Shown piece by piece: positions 17,538-28,436 of a stretch of DNA of 64,000 nucleotides. How positions within the stretch are numbered: the stretch's first letter is position 1; every line of letters starts with the position of its first letter. The DNA is taken from contig MKUH01000030.1 in the NCBI GenBank assembly GCA_001897745.1, forward strand, positions 1-64,000. The letters are read 5' to 3'. This stretch comes from Candidatus Accumulibacter sp. 66-26. GTDB taxonomy: Bacteria; Pseudomonadota; Gammaproteobacteria; Burkholderiales; Rhodocyclaceae. Below the pieces are notes generated by a model, which saw nothing but the letters and a program-made list of their open reading frames with translations, did not search any database and was not told the DNA's origin. The translations under genes and the position numbers were made by a program.

Positions 17538-18682
17538 TCCTCACGCAAGAACAGGAAATGATCCGCGACTCGATGCGCGCCTTCGCGCAGGAGCGCCTGG
17601 CGCCCTTCGCCGCCGAATGGGACAAGACCCACGCCTTCCCGGCCGAAGCGCTGAAGGAACTCGGCGAACTGGGCGCGATGGGCATGTGCGTTCCCGAGGA
17701 ATGGGGCGGCGCCGGCATGGACTACATGAGCCTGGTGCTGACGCTCGAGGAAATCGCCGCCGGCGACGGCGCCACCTCGACCATCGTCTCGGTGCAGAAC
17801 TCGCTGGCCTGCGGCATCACGATGAAGTACGGCACCGACGCGCAGAAGGAAGAATGGCTGAAGCCGCTGGCGCGCGGCGAGAAGCTCGGCTGCTTCTGCC
17901 TGACCGAGCCGCACACCGGCTCCGATGCCGCCGCCATCACCACGCGCGCGGAACGTGAAAAAAGCGGCGACGGCGACCATTTCGTGCTCAACGGCGTCAA
18001 GCAGTTCATCACCACCGGCAAACACGCGCACATGGCGATCGTCTTCGCCGTCACCGACAAGGCCGCCGGCAAGAAGGGCATTTCCTGCTTCCTGATTCCG
18101 ACCGCGACGCCCGGCTTCATCGTCGGCCGCACCGAGGACAAGATGGGCCAGCACGCGTCCGATACCGTGCAGATCATTTTCGAGAACTGCCGCGTGCCGG
18201 CCTCGGCGCTGCTCGGCAAGGAGGGCGAGGGCTACAAGATCGCTCTCTCCAACCTCGAAGCCGGGCGCATCGGCATCGCCGCGCAGAGCATCGGCATGGC
18301 GCGCGCCGCGTTCGAGGCGGCCGTGCGCTACGCCAAGGAGCGCGTCACCTTCGGCCAGCCGATCATCGAGCACCAGGCGGTCAACTTCCGTCTGGCCGAC
18401 ATGAACACGCTGCTCGACGCCGCCCGCCTGATGGTCTGGCGCGCCGCCATGCTCAAGGACGCCGGCAAGCCCTGTCTGAAGGAAGCGTCGATGGCCAAGA
18501 TGTTCGCCTCCGAGGCCGCCGAGAAAATCGCCTCGGATGCCATCCAGATCCACGGCGGTGTCGGCTACACCAGCGACTTCCCGGTCGAGCGCATCTACCG
18601 CGACGTGCGCATTTCGCAGATCTACGAAGGCGCCAACGACATCCAGCGCCTCGTCATCGGGCGCGCCGTCGCCGCCGAATAG
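17534..18682 (+). CDS. Acyl-CoA dehydrogenase, short/branched-chain type
   Basis: A 382-residue acyl-CoA dehydrogenase with CLTEPHTGSDAAAI, QFITTGKHA, the catalytic-region LEAGRIGIAAQSIG and the C-terminal QIYEGANDIQRLVIGRAV. By sequence type it resembles butyryl/2-methylbutyryl-CoA dehydrogenases, so it may serve isoleucine or valine side chains or short fatty acids. It is translationally coupled to the transporter upstream and 8 bp from the thioesterase downstream. Confidence 0.92.
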   Translation: MILTQEQEMIRDSMRAFAQERLAPFAAEWDKTHAFPAEALKELGELGAMGMCVPEEWGGAGMDYMSLVLTLEEIAAGDGATSTIVSVQNSLACGITMKYGTDAQKEEWLKPLARGEKLGCFCLTEPHTGSDAAAITTRAEREKSGDGDHFVLNGVKQFITTGKHAHMAIVFAVTDKAAGKKGISCFLIPTATPGFIVGRTEDKMGQHASDTVQIIFENCRVPASALLGKEGEGYKIALSNLEAGRIGIAAQSIGMARAAFEAAVRYAKERVTFGQPIIEHQAVNFRLADMNTLLDAARLMVWRAAMLKDAGKPCLKEASMAKMFASEAAEKIASDAIQIHGGVGYTSDFPVERIYRDVRISQIYEGANDIQRLVIGRAVAAE

Positions 18683-18690
18683 GAGCCGCC

Positions 18691-19128
18691 ATGAGCAAGC
18701 ACAGGCTGCGCGCCGACGTCACCCTCGACGAACTCAACGCGCGCTGCGCGGGCAACCTGCCGGGCTGGTTCGGTTTCACGGCGGTCGCCGTCGAGCCGGG
18801 CCGCCTGCGCGCGCGCATGACGGTGCGCCCCGAGATGCTGGCGCCGAACGGCTTCCTGCACGCCGCGTCGGTGATCGCGCTGGCCGACACGGCGGCCGGC
18901 TTCGCCACCATCGCGCACCTGCCGGACGGCGCCGACAGCTTCACGACGATCGAGCTGAAGAGCAACTTCCTCGGCACGGTCACCGCCGGTGCGCTGCTCT
19001 GCGAGGCCGCCGCGGTGCACACCGGGCGCAATACGCAGGTCTGGGACGCCGAGGTGACGAGCGAGGACGGGCGCCGTCTGGCGCTCTTCCGCTGCACGCA
19101 GATGGTGCTCTGGCCGAAGGGCGGCTAG
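18691..19128 (+). CDS. Hotdog-fold acyl-CoA thioesterase
   Basis: A 145-residue PaaI-type hotdog protein with APNGFLHAASVIALADTAAGFA. It is the second thioesterase of the cluster and only distantly similar to the one at 13591. In place of HGG it has HAA, so its active site differs from the canonical HGG type. GGAG precedes the start. Its specificity is not readable. Confidence 0.82.
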   Translation: MSKHRLRADVTLDELNARCAGNLPGWFGFTAVAVEPGRLRARMTVRPEMLAPNGFLHAASVIALADTAAGFATIAHLPDGADSFTTIELKSNFLGTVTAGALLCEAAAVHTGRNTQVWDAEVTSEDGRRLALFRCTQMVLWPKGG

Positions 19129-19175
19129 GCATCCTGCGGCAGACCGGGCGGAACATAAAAACATCAGGAGACAAC

Positions 19176-19778
19176 ATGGCTGAACCGCTGGAGTTCTATT
19201 TCGATTTCTCGTCGCCCTACGGCTATCTGGCCTCCGAGTGCATCGACGAGCTGGCCGCGAAGTACGGGCGCAAGGTGCGCTGGCGGCCGGTCCTGCTCGG
19301 CGTCCTTTTCCGCGAGACGGGCGCCGTGCCGCTGACGCAGGCGCCGTTCAAGGGCGGCTACTTCCTGCGCGATTTCGAGCGCTCGGCGCGCTTCATGGGC
19401 ATTCCCTACGCGCAGCCGGCGAATTTCCCGATCGCCACGCAGAACGCCGCGCGCGCCTACTACTGGCTGCACGACCAGCACCACGGCATGGCGCGCCGAT
19501 TCGCGTACGCCGCCTATCGCGCGTACTTCGTCGACGGGCGCGACCTCTCCAGCGTCGATCTCGTCCTCGACCTCGCCGCGCAGCAGGGCGCCGACCGCGC
19601 CGCGCTGGCCGAGGCGCTCGCTGGCCAGCCGCTCAAGGACCGCCTGAAGGCCGAATGCGAAGCCGCGCTGAAGAAGGGCGTCTTCGGCTCGCCGACCGTC
19701 CTCGTCGACGGCGAAATCTTTTTCGGCGCCGACCGTCTGCCGCAGGTCGAGCGCTGGCTGGAAACTGGAGGTTTCTGA
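19176..19778 (+). CDS. 2-hydroxychromene-2-carboxylate isomerase / GST-kappa family protein
   Basis: A 200-residue DsbA-fold protein with the N-terminal [15 protein letters not shown] (the SPY-type motif replacing CxxC) and the C-terminal [21 protein letters not shown]. The family includes the glutathione-dependent HCCA isomerase of naphthalene degradation and GST kappa. It starts at ATG 19176 after TCAGGAG, and its stop overlaps the liuB start by one base (TGATG). No naphthalene genes are nearby, so a role with acyl-CoA or glutathione adducts is more likely than HCCA isomerisation. Confidence 0.85.
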   Translation: MAEPLEFYFDFSSPYGYLASECIDELAAKYGRKVRWRPVLLGVLFRETGAVPLTQAPFKGGYFLRDFERSARFMGIPYAQPANFPIATQNAARAYYWLHDQHHGMARRFAYAAYRAYFVDGRDLSSVDLVLDLAAQQGADRAALAEALAGQPLKDRLKAECEAALKKGVFGSPTVLVDGEIFFGADRLPQVERWLETGGF

Positions 19779-21394
19779 TGCCCGTCCTGACTTCCCAGCT
19801 CAACCCGCGCGGCGCCGACTTCCAGGCCAACGCCGAGGCGATGCAGGCGGTCGTCGCCGATCTGCGCCGCACCGTCGAGGCGGTCGCCCTCGGCGGCTCC
19901 GAGGCGGCGCGCCAGAAGCACATCGCGCGCGGCAAGCTGCTGCCGCGCGAGCGCGTCAACGCGCTGATCGACCCCGGCTCGGCCTTCCTCGAACTGTCGC
20001 AGCTCGCCGCCTACGGCATGTACGGTGCGGGCAACTTCGAAGTGCCGGCCGCCTCGCTGATCGCCGGCATCGGCCGCGTGAATGGCGTCGAATGCATGAT
20101 CGTCGCCAACGACGCGACGGTGAAGGGCGGCACCTACTATCCGATGACGGTGAAGAAGCACCTGCGCGCGCAGGAGATCGCGCAGGAGAACCGCCTGCCG
20201 TGCATCTACCTCGTCGATTCGGGCGGTGCCTTCCTGCCGATGCAGGACGAGGTCTTCCCGGACAAGGAGCACTTCGGCCGCATCTTCTTCAACCAGGCCA
20301 ACCTCTCGGCGCAGGGCATCCCGCAGATCGCCGCCGTGCTCGGTTCGTGCACGGCCGGCGGCGCCTACGTGCCGGCGATGAGCGACGAATCGATCATCGT
20401 CAAGGAGCAGGGCACCATCTTCCTCGGCGGCCCGCCGCTGGTGAAGGCGGCGACCGGCGAGGTGGTCAGCGCCGAGGACCTCGGCGGCGCCGACGTGCAT
20501 ACGCGCGTCTCCGGCGTTGTCGATCACTTCGCCGAGAACGACGCGCACGCGCTGGCCATCGCCCGCCGCATCGTCGCCGACCTCAACTGGCAGAAGCGCC
20601 CGCCGGTCAGCCTCGCCGAGCCGCGCGCGCCGCTCTATGCCGCCGAGGAGCTGTACGGCGTGATCCCGACCGACAGCAAGAAGCCCTTCGACGTGCGCGA
20701 GATCATCGCGCGCATCGTCGACGGCTCCGACTTCGACGAGTTCAAGGCGCGCTACGGGACGACCATCGTCTGCGGCTTCGCGCGCGTCTGGGGCTATCCG
20801 GTCGGCATCGTCGCCAACAACGGCATCCTCTTCTCCGAATCGGCGCTGAAGGCCGCGCACTTCATCGAGCTGTGCGCGCAGCGCGGCATCCCGCTCGTCT
20901 TCCTGCAGAACATCACCGGCTTCATGGTCGGCAAGAAGTACGAAAACGGCGGCATCGCGCGCGACGGCGCGAAGATGGTGACGGCGGTGGCGACGGTGAA
21001 AGTGCCGAAGTTCACGGTGGTCATCGGCGGCTCCTTCGGCGCCGGCAACTACGGCATGTGCGGCCGCGCCTACTCGCCGCGCTTCCTGTGGATGTGGCCG
21101 AACGCGCGCATCTCGGTGATGGGCGGCGAGCAGGCCGCCGGCGTGCTCGCCACGGTCAAGCGTGACGGGCTGGAAGCCGCCGGCAAGACGTGGAGCGCCG
21201 AGGAGGAGGCCGAGTTCAAGCGGCCGATTCGCGAGCAGTACGAGACGCAGGGCCATCCCTACTACGCCAGCGCCCGCCTCTGGGACGACGGCGTGATCGA
21301 CCCCGCCGATACGCGGCGGGTGCTGGGGCTGGGGTTGTCGGCGGCGATGAACGCGCCGGCGGAGGAAACGAAGTTCGGCGTGTTCCGGATGTGA
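19778..21394 (+). CDS. liuB: Methylcrotonyl-CoA carboxylase, carboxyltransferase (beta) subunit
   Basis: A 538-residue carboxyltransferase that moves CO2 from carboxybiotin to 3-methylcrotonyl-CoA. It has two crotonase-like halves with oxyanion-type glycines in [15 protein letters not shown] and [28 protein letters not shown] and [13 protein letters not shown] are typical of MCC-beta. The length is normal. It overlaps the preceding gene, which indicates coupling. LiuD supplies the biotin domain. Confidence 0.95.
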   Translation: MPVLTSQLNPRGADFQANAEAMQAVVADLRRTVEAVALGGSEAARQKHIARGKLLPRERVNALIDPGSAFLELSQLAAYGMYGAGNFEVPAASLIAGIGRVNGVECMIVANDATVKGGTYYPMTVKKHLRAQEIAQENRLPCIYLVDSGGAFLPMQDEVFPDKEHFGRIFFNQANLSAQGIPQIAAVLGSCTAGGAYVPAMSDESIIVKEQGTIFLGGPPLVKAATGEVVSAEDLGGADVHTRVSGVVDHFAENDAHALAIARRIVADLNWQKRPPVSLAEPRAPLYAAEELYGVIPTDSKKPFDVREIIARIVDGSDFDEFKARYGTTIVCGFARVWGYPVGIVANNGILFSESALKAAHFIELCAQRGIPLVFLQNITGFMVGKKYENGGIARDGAKMVTAVATVKVPKFTVVIGGSFGAGNYGMCGRAYSPRFLWMWPNARISVMGGEQAAGVLATVKRDGLEAAGKTWSAEEEAEFKRPIREQYETQGHPYYASARLWDDGVIDPADTRRVLGLGLSAAMNAPAEETKFGVFRM

Positions 21395-21404
21395 GGCCAA
21401 GACC

Positions 21405-22202
21405 ATGAACCAATACCAATCGATCATCACCGAAGTCGACGGCGCCGTCGGCATCCTGACGCTGAACAAGGCCGAGCGCCACAACGCCTTCGACGAGACG
21501 CTGATCGCCGAGATCACCGCCGGCCTGCGCGAGCTGGAGGCCGATCCGCGCGTGCGCGCCGTCGTCCTCTCGTCGACCGGCAAGAGCTTCTGCGCCGGCG
21601 CCGACCTCAACTGGATGAAGCGCGCTGCCGGCTACACGCCGGAAGAGAACCTGCGCGACGCGCACAAGCTCGCCGAACTGATGCGCACGCTGAACGAACT
21701 GTCCAAGCCGACGATCGCCCGCGTGCAGGGCCCGGCCTACGGCGGCGGCGTCGGCCTGATCGCCGCCTGCGACATCGCCATCGCCAGCTACGACGCGCTG
21801 TTCGCGCTGACCGAGGTGAAGCTCGGCATCCTGCCGGCGGTGATCAGCCCCTACGTGCTGGCCGCCATCGGCGAGCGCTACGGCCGCCGCTACATGCTCA
21901 GCGCCGAGCGCTTCTCGGCCGCCGAGGCCTACCGCATCGGCCTCGTGCACGAAATCGTCCCCGGCGACGAGCAACTCGACGAGGCGATCGGCGAAGTGCT
22001 CGACAGCCTGCTCAAGAACGGCCCGGCCGCGCAGGCCGAGTGCAAGGCGCTGATCCGCGTCGTCTCCGGCCAGCCGATCGACGCTGTGACGATCGAGGAA
22101 ACCGCGCAGCGCATCACGCGCGTGCGCGCCAGCGCCGAGGGGCGGGAAGGTCTGTCGGCCTTCCTCGAGAAGCGCAAGCCGAACTGGATCGCGGGGAGCT
22201 GA
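21405..22202 (+). CDS. liuC: Methylglutaconyl-CoA hydratase
   Basis: A 265-residue crotonase hydrating 3-methylglutaconyl-CoA to HMG-CoA. It shows STGKSFCAGADLNWM, ARVQGPAYGGGVGLIAACD (oxyanion hole) and the LTEVKLGILPAVISPYV stretch characteristic of AUH/LiuC-type hydratases. It lies between the two MCC subunit genes, the usual liu order. Confidence 0.93.
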   Translation: MNQYQSIITEVDGAVGILTLNKAERHNAFDETLIAEITAGLRELEADPRVRAVVLSSTGKSFCAGADLNWMKRAAGYTPEENLRDAHKLAELMRTLNELSKPTIARVQGPAYGGGVGLIAACDIAIASYDALFALTEVKLGILPAVISPYVLAAIGERYGRRYMLSAERFSAAEAYRIGLVHEIVPGDEQLDEAIGEVLDSLLKNGPAAQAECKALIRVVSGQPIDAVTIEETAQRITRVRASAEGREGLSAFLEKRKPNWIAGS

Positions 22203-22205
22203 GGC

Positions 22206-22307
22206 ATGTCCGCGAAAATCCTTATCGCCAATCGCGGCGACCAGTCCCGCAGGGACGCAGCGACGCAGTCAAATCGCCTTGCGCGCGTAGCGCGCGTGGG
22301 CGATTGA
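22206..22307 (+). pseudogene. Truncated duplicate of the liuD start, with a hairpin insert
   Basis: An ATG at 22206 opens a 33-residue frame whose first residues, MSAKILIANRG, copy the start of LiuD (MFSKILIANRG at 22324). The DNA is near-identical over 22214-22240 versus 22332-22358. It then diverges into an 83-nt spacer with a GTCCC/GGGAC hairpin and a larger nested hairpin (22272-22305: AATCGCC/GGCGATT outside, GCGCGC/GCGCGC inside), and stops. It looks like a partial duplication separated by a repeat-like insert. Whether the small peptide or hairpin acts as a leader for liuD is unknown. Confidence 0.7.
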
Positions 22308-22323
22308 GCCGCCGGAGAACCGC

Positions 22324-24348
<2,025 letters not shown>

Positions 24349-24373
24349 ACACGGGGGTGTGAGGAGACAAACC

Positions 24374-25297
24374 ATGACCCTGCCAAGCAAGGTGAAGATC
24401 GTCGAAGTCGGGCCGCGCGACGGGCTGCAGAACGAAAAGCAGCTGGTTCCCGCGGCGGTCAAGATCGAGCTGATCGAGCGCCTCGCCGACGCCGGCCTGA
24501 CGGCGATCGAGGCGACGTCCTTCGTGTCGCCGAAGTGGGTGCCGCAGATGGGCGATGCCGACGCAGTGCTGCGCGCCGTGCTGGCCAGCCCGCGCCGCCG
24601 GGCGGGCGCCGCCTTTCCGGTGCTGACGCCCAACCTCAAAGGCTTCGACGCGGCGGTCGAGGCCGGGGCGAGCGAGGTCGCCATCTTCGGCGCGGCGTCC
24701 GAGAGCTTCTCGCAGAAGAACATCAACTGCAGCATCGACGAGAGCCTGAAGCGCTTCGCCGCCGTCGTCGACGCGGCGAGCGCGCTCGAGATCAAGGTGC
24801 GCGGCTACGTCTCCTGCGTTGTCGCCTGCCCCTACGAGGGCGCGGTCGATCCGGCGCGTGCGGCGGCCGTCGCGCAGCGTCTGTACGAGATGGGCTGCTA
24901 CGAAGTGTCGCTCGGCGACACGATAGGCGCAGGCACGCCGGCCTCGGTGCAGCGCATGCTCGCCGCCTGCGCGGCGCGGGTGCCGATGGCGCGGCTCGCC
25001 GGCCACTACCACGACACCTACGGTATGGCGATTGCCAATATCTACGCCTCGCTCGAAATGGGCATGACCGTCTTCGACAGCTCGATCGCCGGCCTCGGCG
25101 GCTGTCCGTACGCGCCGGGCGCGGCGGGGAACCTTGCCACCGAGGACCTTGTCTTTCTGCTCCAGGGTCTGGGAATCGAAAGCGGAGTGGATATGGACAA
25201 GCTGCTGGCCGCCGGCCAGTTCATCGTGCAACACCTCGGGCGCGCGCCGGTGTCGAAAGCGGCGCAGGCGCTGCTCGCCAAGCGGAGCGCCGCGTGA
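24374..25297 (+). CDS. liuE: Hydroxymethylglutaryl-CoA lyase
   Basis: A 307-residue TIM-barrel lyase splitting HMG-CoA into acetoacetate and acetyl-CoA, the last step of leucine breakdown. It shows [11 protein letters not shown] at the N-terminus, the metal-site HYHDTYG and the catalytic-Cys signature [20 protein letters not shown] precedes the ATG at 24374. Its stop overlaps the GTG of the next gene (GTGA). Confidence 0.95.
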   Translation: MTLPSKVKIVEVGPRDGLQNEKQLVPAAVKIELIERLADAGLTAIEATSFVSPKWVPQMGDADAVLRAVLASPRRRAGAAFPVLTPNLKGFDAAVEAGASEVAIFGAASESFSQKNINCSIDESLKRFAAVVDAASALEIKVRGYVSCVVACPYEGAVDPARAAAVAQRLYEMGCYEVSLGDTIGAGTPASVQRMLAACAARVPMARLAGHYHDTYGMAIANIYASLEMGMTVFDSSIAGLGGCPYAPGAAGNLATEDLVFLLQGLGIESGVDMDKLLAAGQFIVQHLGRAPVSKAAQALLAKRSAA

Positions 25298-25521
25298 GCG
25301 TCGCCACACGGGGCGAGGCGCCGGCGTTCGCCGCGTCGCCGTGCATCAACGTCTGCCGTATGGACGCCGAGAGCGGCCTGTGCACGGGTTGCCTGCGCAC
25401 GCTCGATGAAATCGCCGGCTGGGCGCGCGCCTCGAACGACGCGCGGCTCGCCATCCTGGCCGAAGTCGAGCGCCGGCGTGGCGTGCCGGCGGCGCCGCGC
25501 GGTGCCGGCGAGCGAGCATGA
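25294..25521 (+). CDS. DUF1289 family protein (first copy)
   Basis: A 75-residue protein with [26 protein letters not shown]: a C-x3-C ... C-x2-C set characteristic of DUF1289, probably a small metal or Fe-S binding protein. It starts at GTG overlapping the liuE stop and ends overlapping the next gene (ATGA), so it is coupled on both sides. Function unknown. Confidence 0.8.
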   Translation: MSVATRGEAPAFAASPCINVCRMDAESGLCTGCLRTLDEIAGWARASNDARLAILAEVERRRGVPAAPRGAGERA

Positions 25522-25718
25522 ACGAAGACGAGGATCTCTACCCCTGCGTCGGCGTCTGCATGGCCGACCCCGATTCCGGCTACTGCCTCGGCTGCGGCCG
25601 TCCGCCGCTGCCTTCGGCGGGCGCAGTGGTGGCCGAGGAGGCGCGCGGCGCGAAGCTGCCGACGGCGACGGCCGGCGATCCCGATTCCGCCTCTCCGAAC
25701 GTTCCGCACCATGAGTGA
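25518..25718 (+). CDS. DUF1289 family protein (second copy)
   Basis: A 66-residue protein with YPCVGVCMADPDSGYCLGCGRPP, the same four-Cys layout as the preceding gene but with a divergent, disordered C-terminus. The tandem pair looks like an old duplication. It overlaps both neighbours, the last by 8 bp, so the end of the liu run is tightly coupled to the MBL gene. Confidence 0.75.
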   Translation: MNEDEDLYPCVGVCMADPDSGYCLGCGRPPLPSAGAVVAEEARGAKLPTATAGDPDSASPNVPHHE

Positions 25719-26637
25719 AGCGCTGCTGCCAGCCAGCCTGCAGGTGCTCGAGCGCGGCTGGCTGTCGTCCAACAACATCCTCGGTTTCGAAGGCGAAACG
25801 GCGGCGCTGATCGACAGCGGCTACGTCAGCCACGCGGCGCAGACGGTCGCCCTCGTCGAGCGCGCGCTCGACGGGCGAACGCTGTCGCGCCTGATCAACA
25901 CGCACGCGCATTCCGACCACATCGGCGGCAATGCCGCGCTGCAGGCGTCCTTCGGCTGCGCGGTGATCGTTCCGGCCGGCGCCGCCGCGAAGATCGCCGA
26001 GTGGGACGACGCGGCGCTGCTGCTCTCGCCGCTCGGCCAGCGCGGTGCGCGCTTCCAGCACGACCGCCTGCTCGCCGCCGGCGACGAGTTCGAGTTCGGC
26101 GGCCTCAACTGGCGCGCCATCGCCGTGCCCGGCCACGACATGGACGCGCTCGCCTTTCACAACCCGGAAAAGCGTCTGCTGATTTCCGGCGACGCGCTGT
26201 GGCGCGACGGTTTCGGCGTCATCTTCAGCGAACTGCTCGACCACCCGGCGGAAGGCAGCGGCTTCGCCATGACGCGCGCCACGCTCGACCAGTTGGCTAG
26301 CCTGTCGGTCGACGTGGTGATTCCCGGCCACGGTGCGTCCTTCGCCGACGTGGACGACGCCTTCGAGCGCGCCTACCGGCGCCTCGCCGCCTTCGAGCAG
26401 AGCACCGAGCGCCTGGCGCGTCACGCGCTCAAGGTGATTCTTGCCTTCGCCCTGCTCGAACGGCGGCGGCTGGCGCGCCGCGAACTGCCCGACTTCCTCG
26501 CCGGCCTGTCCTTCGCGCAGAGCGTCAACGCGCGTTTTCTCGGCTACGACGACGCGGCGCTCGCCGAGTGGCTGAGTTCCGACCTGATCCGCGCCGGCGC
26601 CTTGCGCGAAGAGGACGGCGTGCTCGTCGCCGTCTGA
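25711..26637 (+). CDS. MBL-fold metallo-hydrolase
   Basis: A 308-residue MBL hydrolase with the metal motif THAHSDHIGG, SGDALW and a final PGHG. It belongs to the same broad group as the 11926 protein but without close similarity. It is the last gene of the liu run, ending at a terminator. Thioester or lactone hydrolysis is possible, but nothing fixes it. Confidence 0.8.
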   Translation: MSEALLPASLQVLERGWLSSNNILGFEGETAALIDSGYVSHAAQTVALVERALDGRTLSRLINTHAHSDHIGGNAALQASFGCAVIVPAGAAAKIAEWDDAALLLSPLGQRGARFQHDRLLAAGDEFEFGGLNWRAIAVPGHDMDALAFHNPEKRLLISGDALWRDGFGVIFSELLDHPAEGSGFAMTRATLDQLASLSVDVVIPGHGASFADVDDAFERAYRRLAAFEQSTERLARHALKVILAFALLERRRLARRELPDFLAGLSFAQSVNARFLGYDDAALAEWLSSDLIRAGALREEDGVLVAV

Positions 26638-26704
26638 TTTTTGCGTATCGCGCGTTGCCGGCGGCGGGTGTTCGCGCGCCGCGCTCGCTGTCCCGTCTAC
26701 GCAA

Positions 26705-26730
26705 ACAGGCCACCGTTCCCGGTGGCCTGT
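26705..26730. terminator. Bidirectional terminator at the end of the liu run
   Basis: An 11-bp perfect stem (ACAGGCCACCG with CGGTGGCCTGT) and a 4-nt loop lie between convergent genes. Confidence 0.8.
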
Positions 26731-26758
26731 CGATTTGGAAAAAACGGCTGCGTTCGCG

Positions 26759-27118
26759 TTACGGCGTGTCGCGCCCGCCGATCGGGCCAAGGCGCATGCG
26801 CATGTCGCGTTCCAGCGCGTCGTGGCTCGCCCGGTCGGCCATCGCGGCCTGGTCGAGCGTGTCGTCGCGCAGCGGACCCTGCGCGCCGCGCTTCGGCGTC
26901 CACAGCGACGCGCTCAGCGGTCCGAGGTTGACCGCGTCGTAGCGGCTGGTGTCGATGGCCGGCGTTCCGCCGCTGGGTGCGGCAAAGTTGTTGCCGTAGA
27001 TTCCGAGTTCCGGGTTGCTGGCGGGGGACGCTGCCTGGGCCGCGCTGAGCGGGGCCAGAAGCGCAAGGGTGGCGACAGCGGCGGCGCAGCCCGATTTCCG
27101 CAATGACAGATGTTTCAT
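26759..27118 (-). CDS. Small exported protein of unknown function
   Basis: A 119-residue protein with a clear signal peptide (KSGCAAAVATLALLAPLSAAQA, cleavage about residue 29) and a mature part rich in Asp/Arg with ELGIYGNNFAAPSGG. I recognise no family. GGAGAG precedes the ATG. Confidence 0.65.
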   Translation of the reverse strand: MKHLSLRKSGCAAAVATLALLAPLSAAQAASPASNPELGIYGNNFAAPSGGTPAIDTSRYDAVNLGPLSASLWTPKRGAQGPLRDDTLDQAAMADRASHDALERDMRMRLGPIGGRDTP

Positions 27119-27454
27119 GGCGACTCTCCTTCACCCGTGTCGCGTACGGCACGAGGCGTTTCGTTACGGGACGGAGAACGTTCCGGAGGATGACCGACGG
27201 GCAGACTTTCGAGAGCCTTCGTGCAAGGCTACGCAACGCCTCCACCATCCGCTGGGGAGCAGCGCGGGAAGCGGCGACACGACGCCCTCAGCAGGCACGG
27301 AAACCCTTGTGCCGACTGGCGATGCGACTTCCCGACGGAGAACTGGCAGCGAACAGAAGTTAGTCCGTTGCCGGTAGAAATGGTTCGCCGGTTTTGTGCC
27401 ATAAGTCCTGGCGCCGGCGCGAGATTTGTGTAACTCCGCCCGTCCGCCGCCGCG
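27119..27454. other. Intergenic region upstream of the small exported protein
   Basis: No gene is seen. Several GC-rich stems are visible, for example GGCAC/GTGCC at about 27294-27315, so it could be a structured 5' leader of the 26759 gene. No riboswitch consensus was matched. Confidence 0.35.
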
Positions 27455-28366
27455 TTAGCGCGCCGTGGTCGCGTTGAGCGCGAGCCGGCGCGGTTCGAGC
27501 GGAGCGATCCGGCTACCGTTCAACAGGCTGAACACGTCGGCGATGAACAGCTTGTGCTCGTCGGGCGCGTTGTCGTACCAGTGGTGGAGGTAGTCGGCCA
27601 GGCTCGAACTCGGATCGGCCGGATGCAGGTTGAGGTAGGCGATCGCGTCCCAGCGGTCGGGGTCGGTCGCGAACAGCGGCAGCAGCAGCTTCGCCAGCAC
27701 GTCGTTCTTCTCGCGCTGGTACGGGTCGTTGCGCAGCGTCGTTTCATTCTCCTGGACCCAGGCGGCGAGTTCCGTATGCGGCGGCAGCTGGCGGTGGCCC
27801 TCGGCGATCAGCTGCTCGTAGAAGCGCCGCAGCTTCACCGCCTGCCCGGCCAGTTCGGGCGTCGGCGGCGCGCTCTGCCACTTCGCGGCGAGGCTTTCCA
27901 GCGCGAACAGCGACGCGGTCTCGCACAGCGTTTCCTCGAACCACTGGTTGTAGCGCCCGACGTCGGCGCCGGCGTTCTCCTCGTAGTTGGAGAGAATGTG
28001 GCAGAACTCGTGCGCGAATTCGTAGACGTAGAGGTGCCAGCGGTCGTCGCCGGCGTGCAGCTGCACCAGATATTCGCCCTTCGGCCCGCGCTCGTAGAGG
28101 GCGACCGGGTGGCTGTCGGTGCGCATGACGACGACGGTGTTCGCCAGCTTCTTGGGCAGGCGCGTCAGCAGTTCGTCGGCGACCGCGTAGAGCACGGTCT
28201 GCACCTGCTGCGCGTTGACCTTGCCCCAGTCCTTGCCGACGACGCGGATGTTGAGGCCGGCGTGCCGCTTGCTCTCGATCTTCTTCGGCGCGGGCGGCGC
28301 GGCCAGGGCCACCGGCGGCGCGATCAGCGAGCAGAGGACGGTGGCGATGATGAAAGGCAGGCGCAT
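27455..28366 (-). CDS. Exported putative zinc metalloprotease (HEFCH)
   Basis: A 303-residue protein with a signal peptide (residues 1-23, IIATVLCSLIAPPVALA) and an HExxH-type motif in YEFAHEFCHILSNYE. A downstream NQWFEETLCETASLFAL could supply a third ligand Glu, giving a gluzincin-like HExxH...E site. The rest is alpha-helical. The start at ATG 28366 coincides with the signal peptide; a longer frame upstream is unsupported. I know no characterised homologue, so protease activity is inference. Confidence 0.7.
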   Translation of the reverse strand: MRLPFIIATVLCSLIAPPVALAAPPAPKKIESKRHAGLNIRVVGKDWGKVNAQQVQTVLYAVADELLTRLPKKLANTVVVMRTDSHPVALYERGPKGEYLVQLHAGDDRWHLYVYEFAHEFCHILSNYEENAGADVGRYNQWFEETLCETASLFALESLAAKWQSAPPTPELAGQAVKLRRFYEQLIAEGHRQLPPHTELAAWVQENETTLRNDPYQREKNDVLAKLLLPLFATDPDRWDAIAYLNLHPADPSSSLADYLHHWYDNAPDEHKLFIADVFSLLNGSRIAPLEPRRLALNATTAR

Positions 28367-28436
28367 GGAGGGGACTCCCCGAAGAGGGCGGATGTCTTTA
28401 TTTACGACGATCCGCCGCGTGGCTGGATACCTGCAT

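Noticed and set aside
19176..19778. Naphthalene-type aromatic degradation pathway
   Set aside because: Only the isomerase-like GST-kappa gene is present; no ring-cleavage genes nearby.
27180..27300. Resemblance to a c-di-GMP-I (GEMM) riboswitch core (GGGCAGAC..., ACGCAACGCCTCC) on the plus strand
   Set aside because: The P2 GNRA hairpin and the GGGACGCAAAGCC core are not matched, and no plus-strand gene lies downstream.
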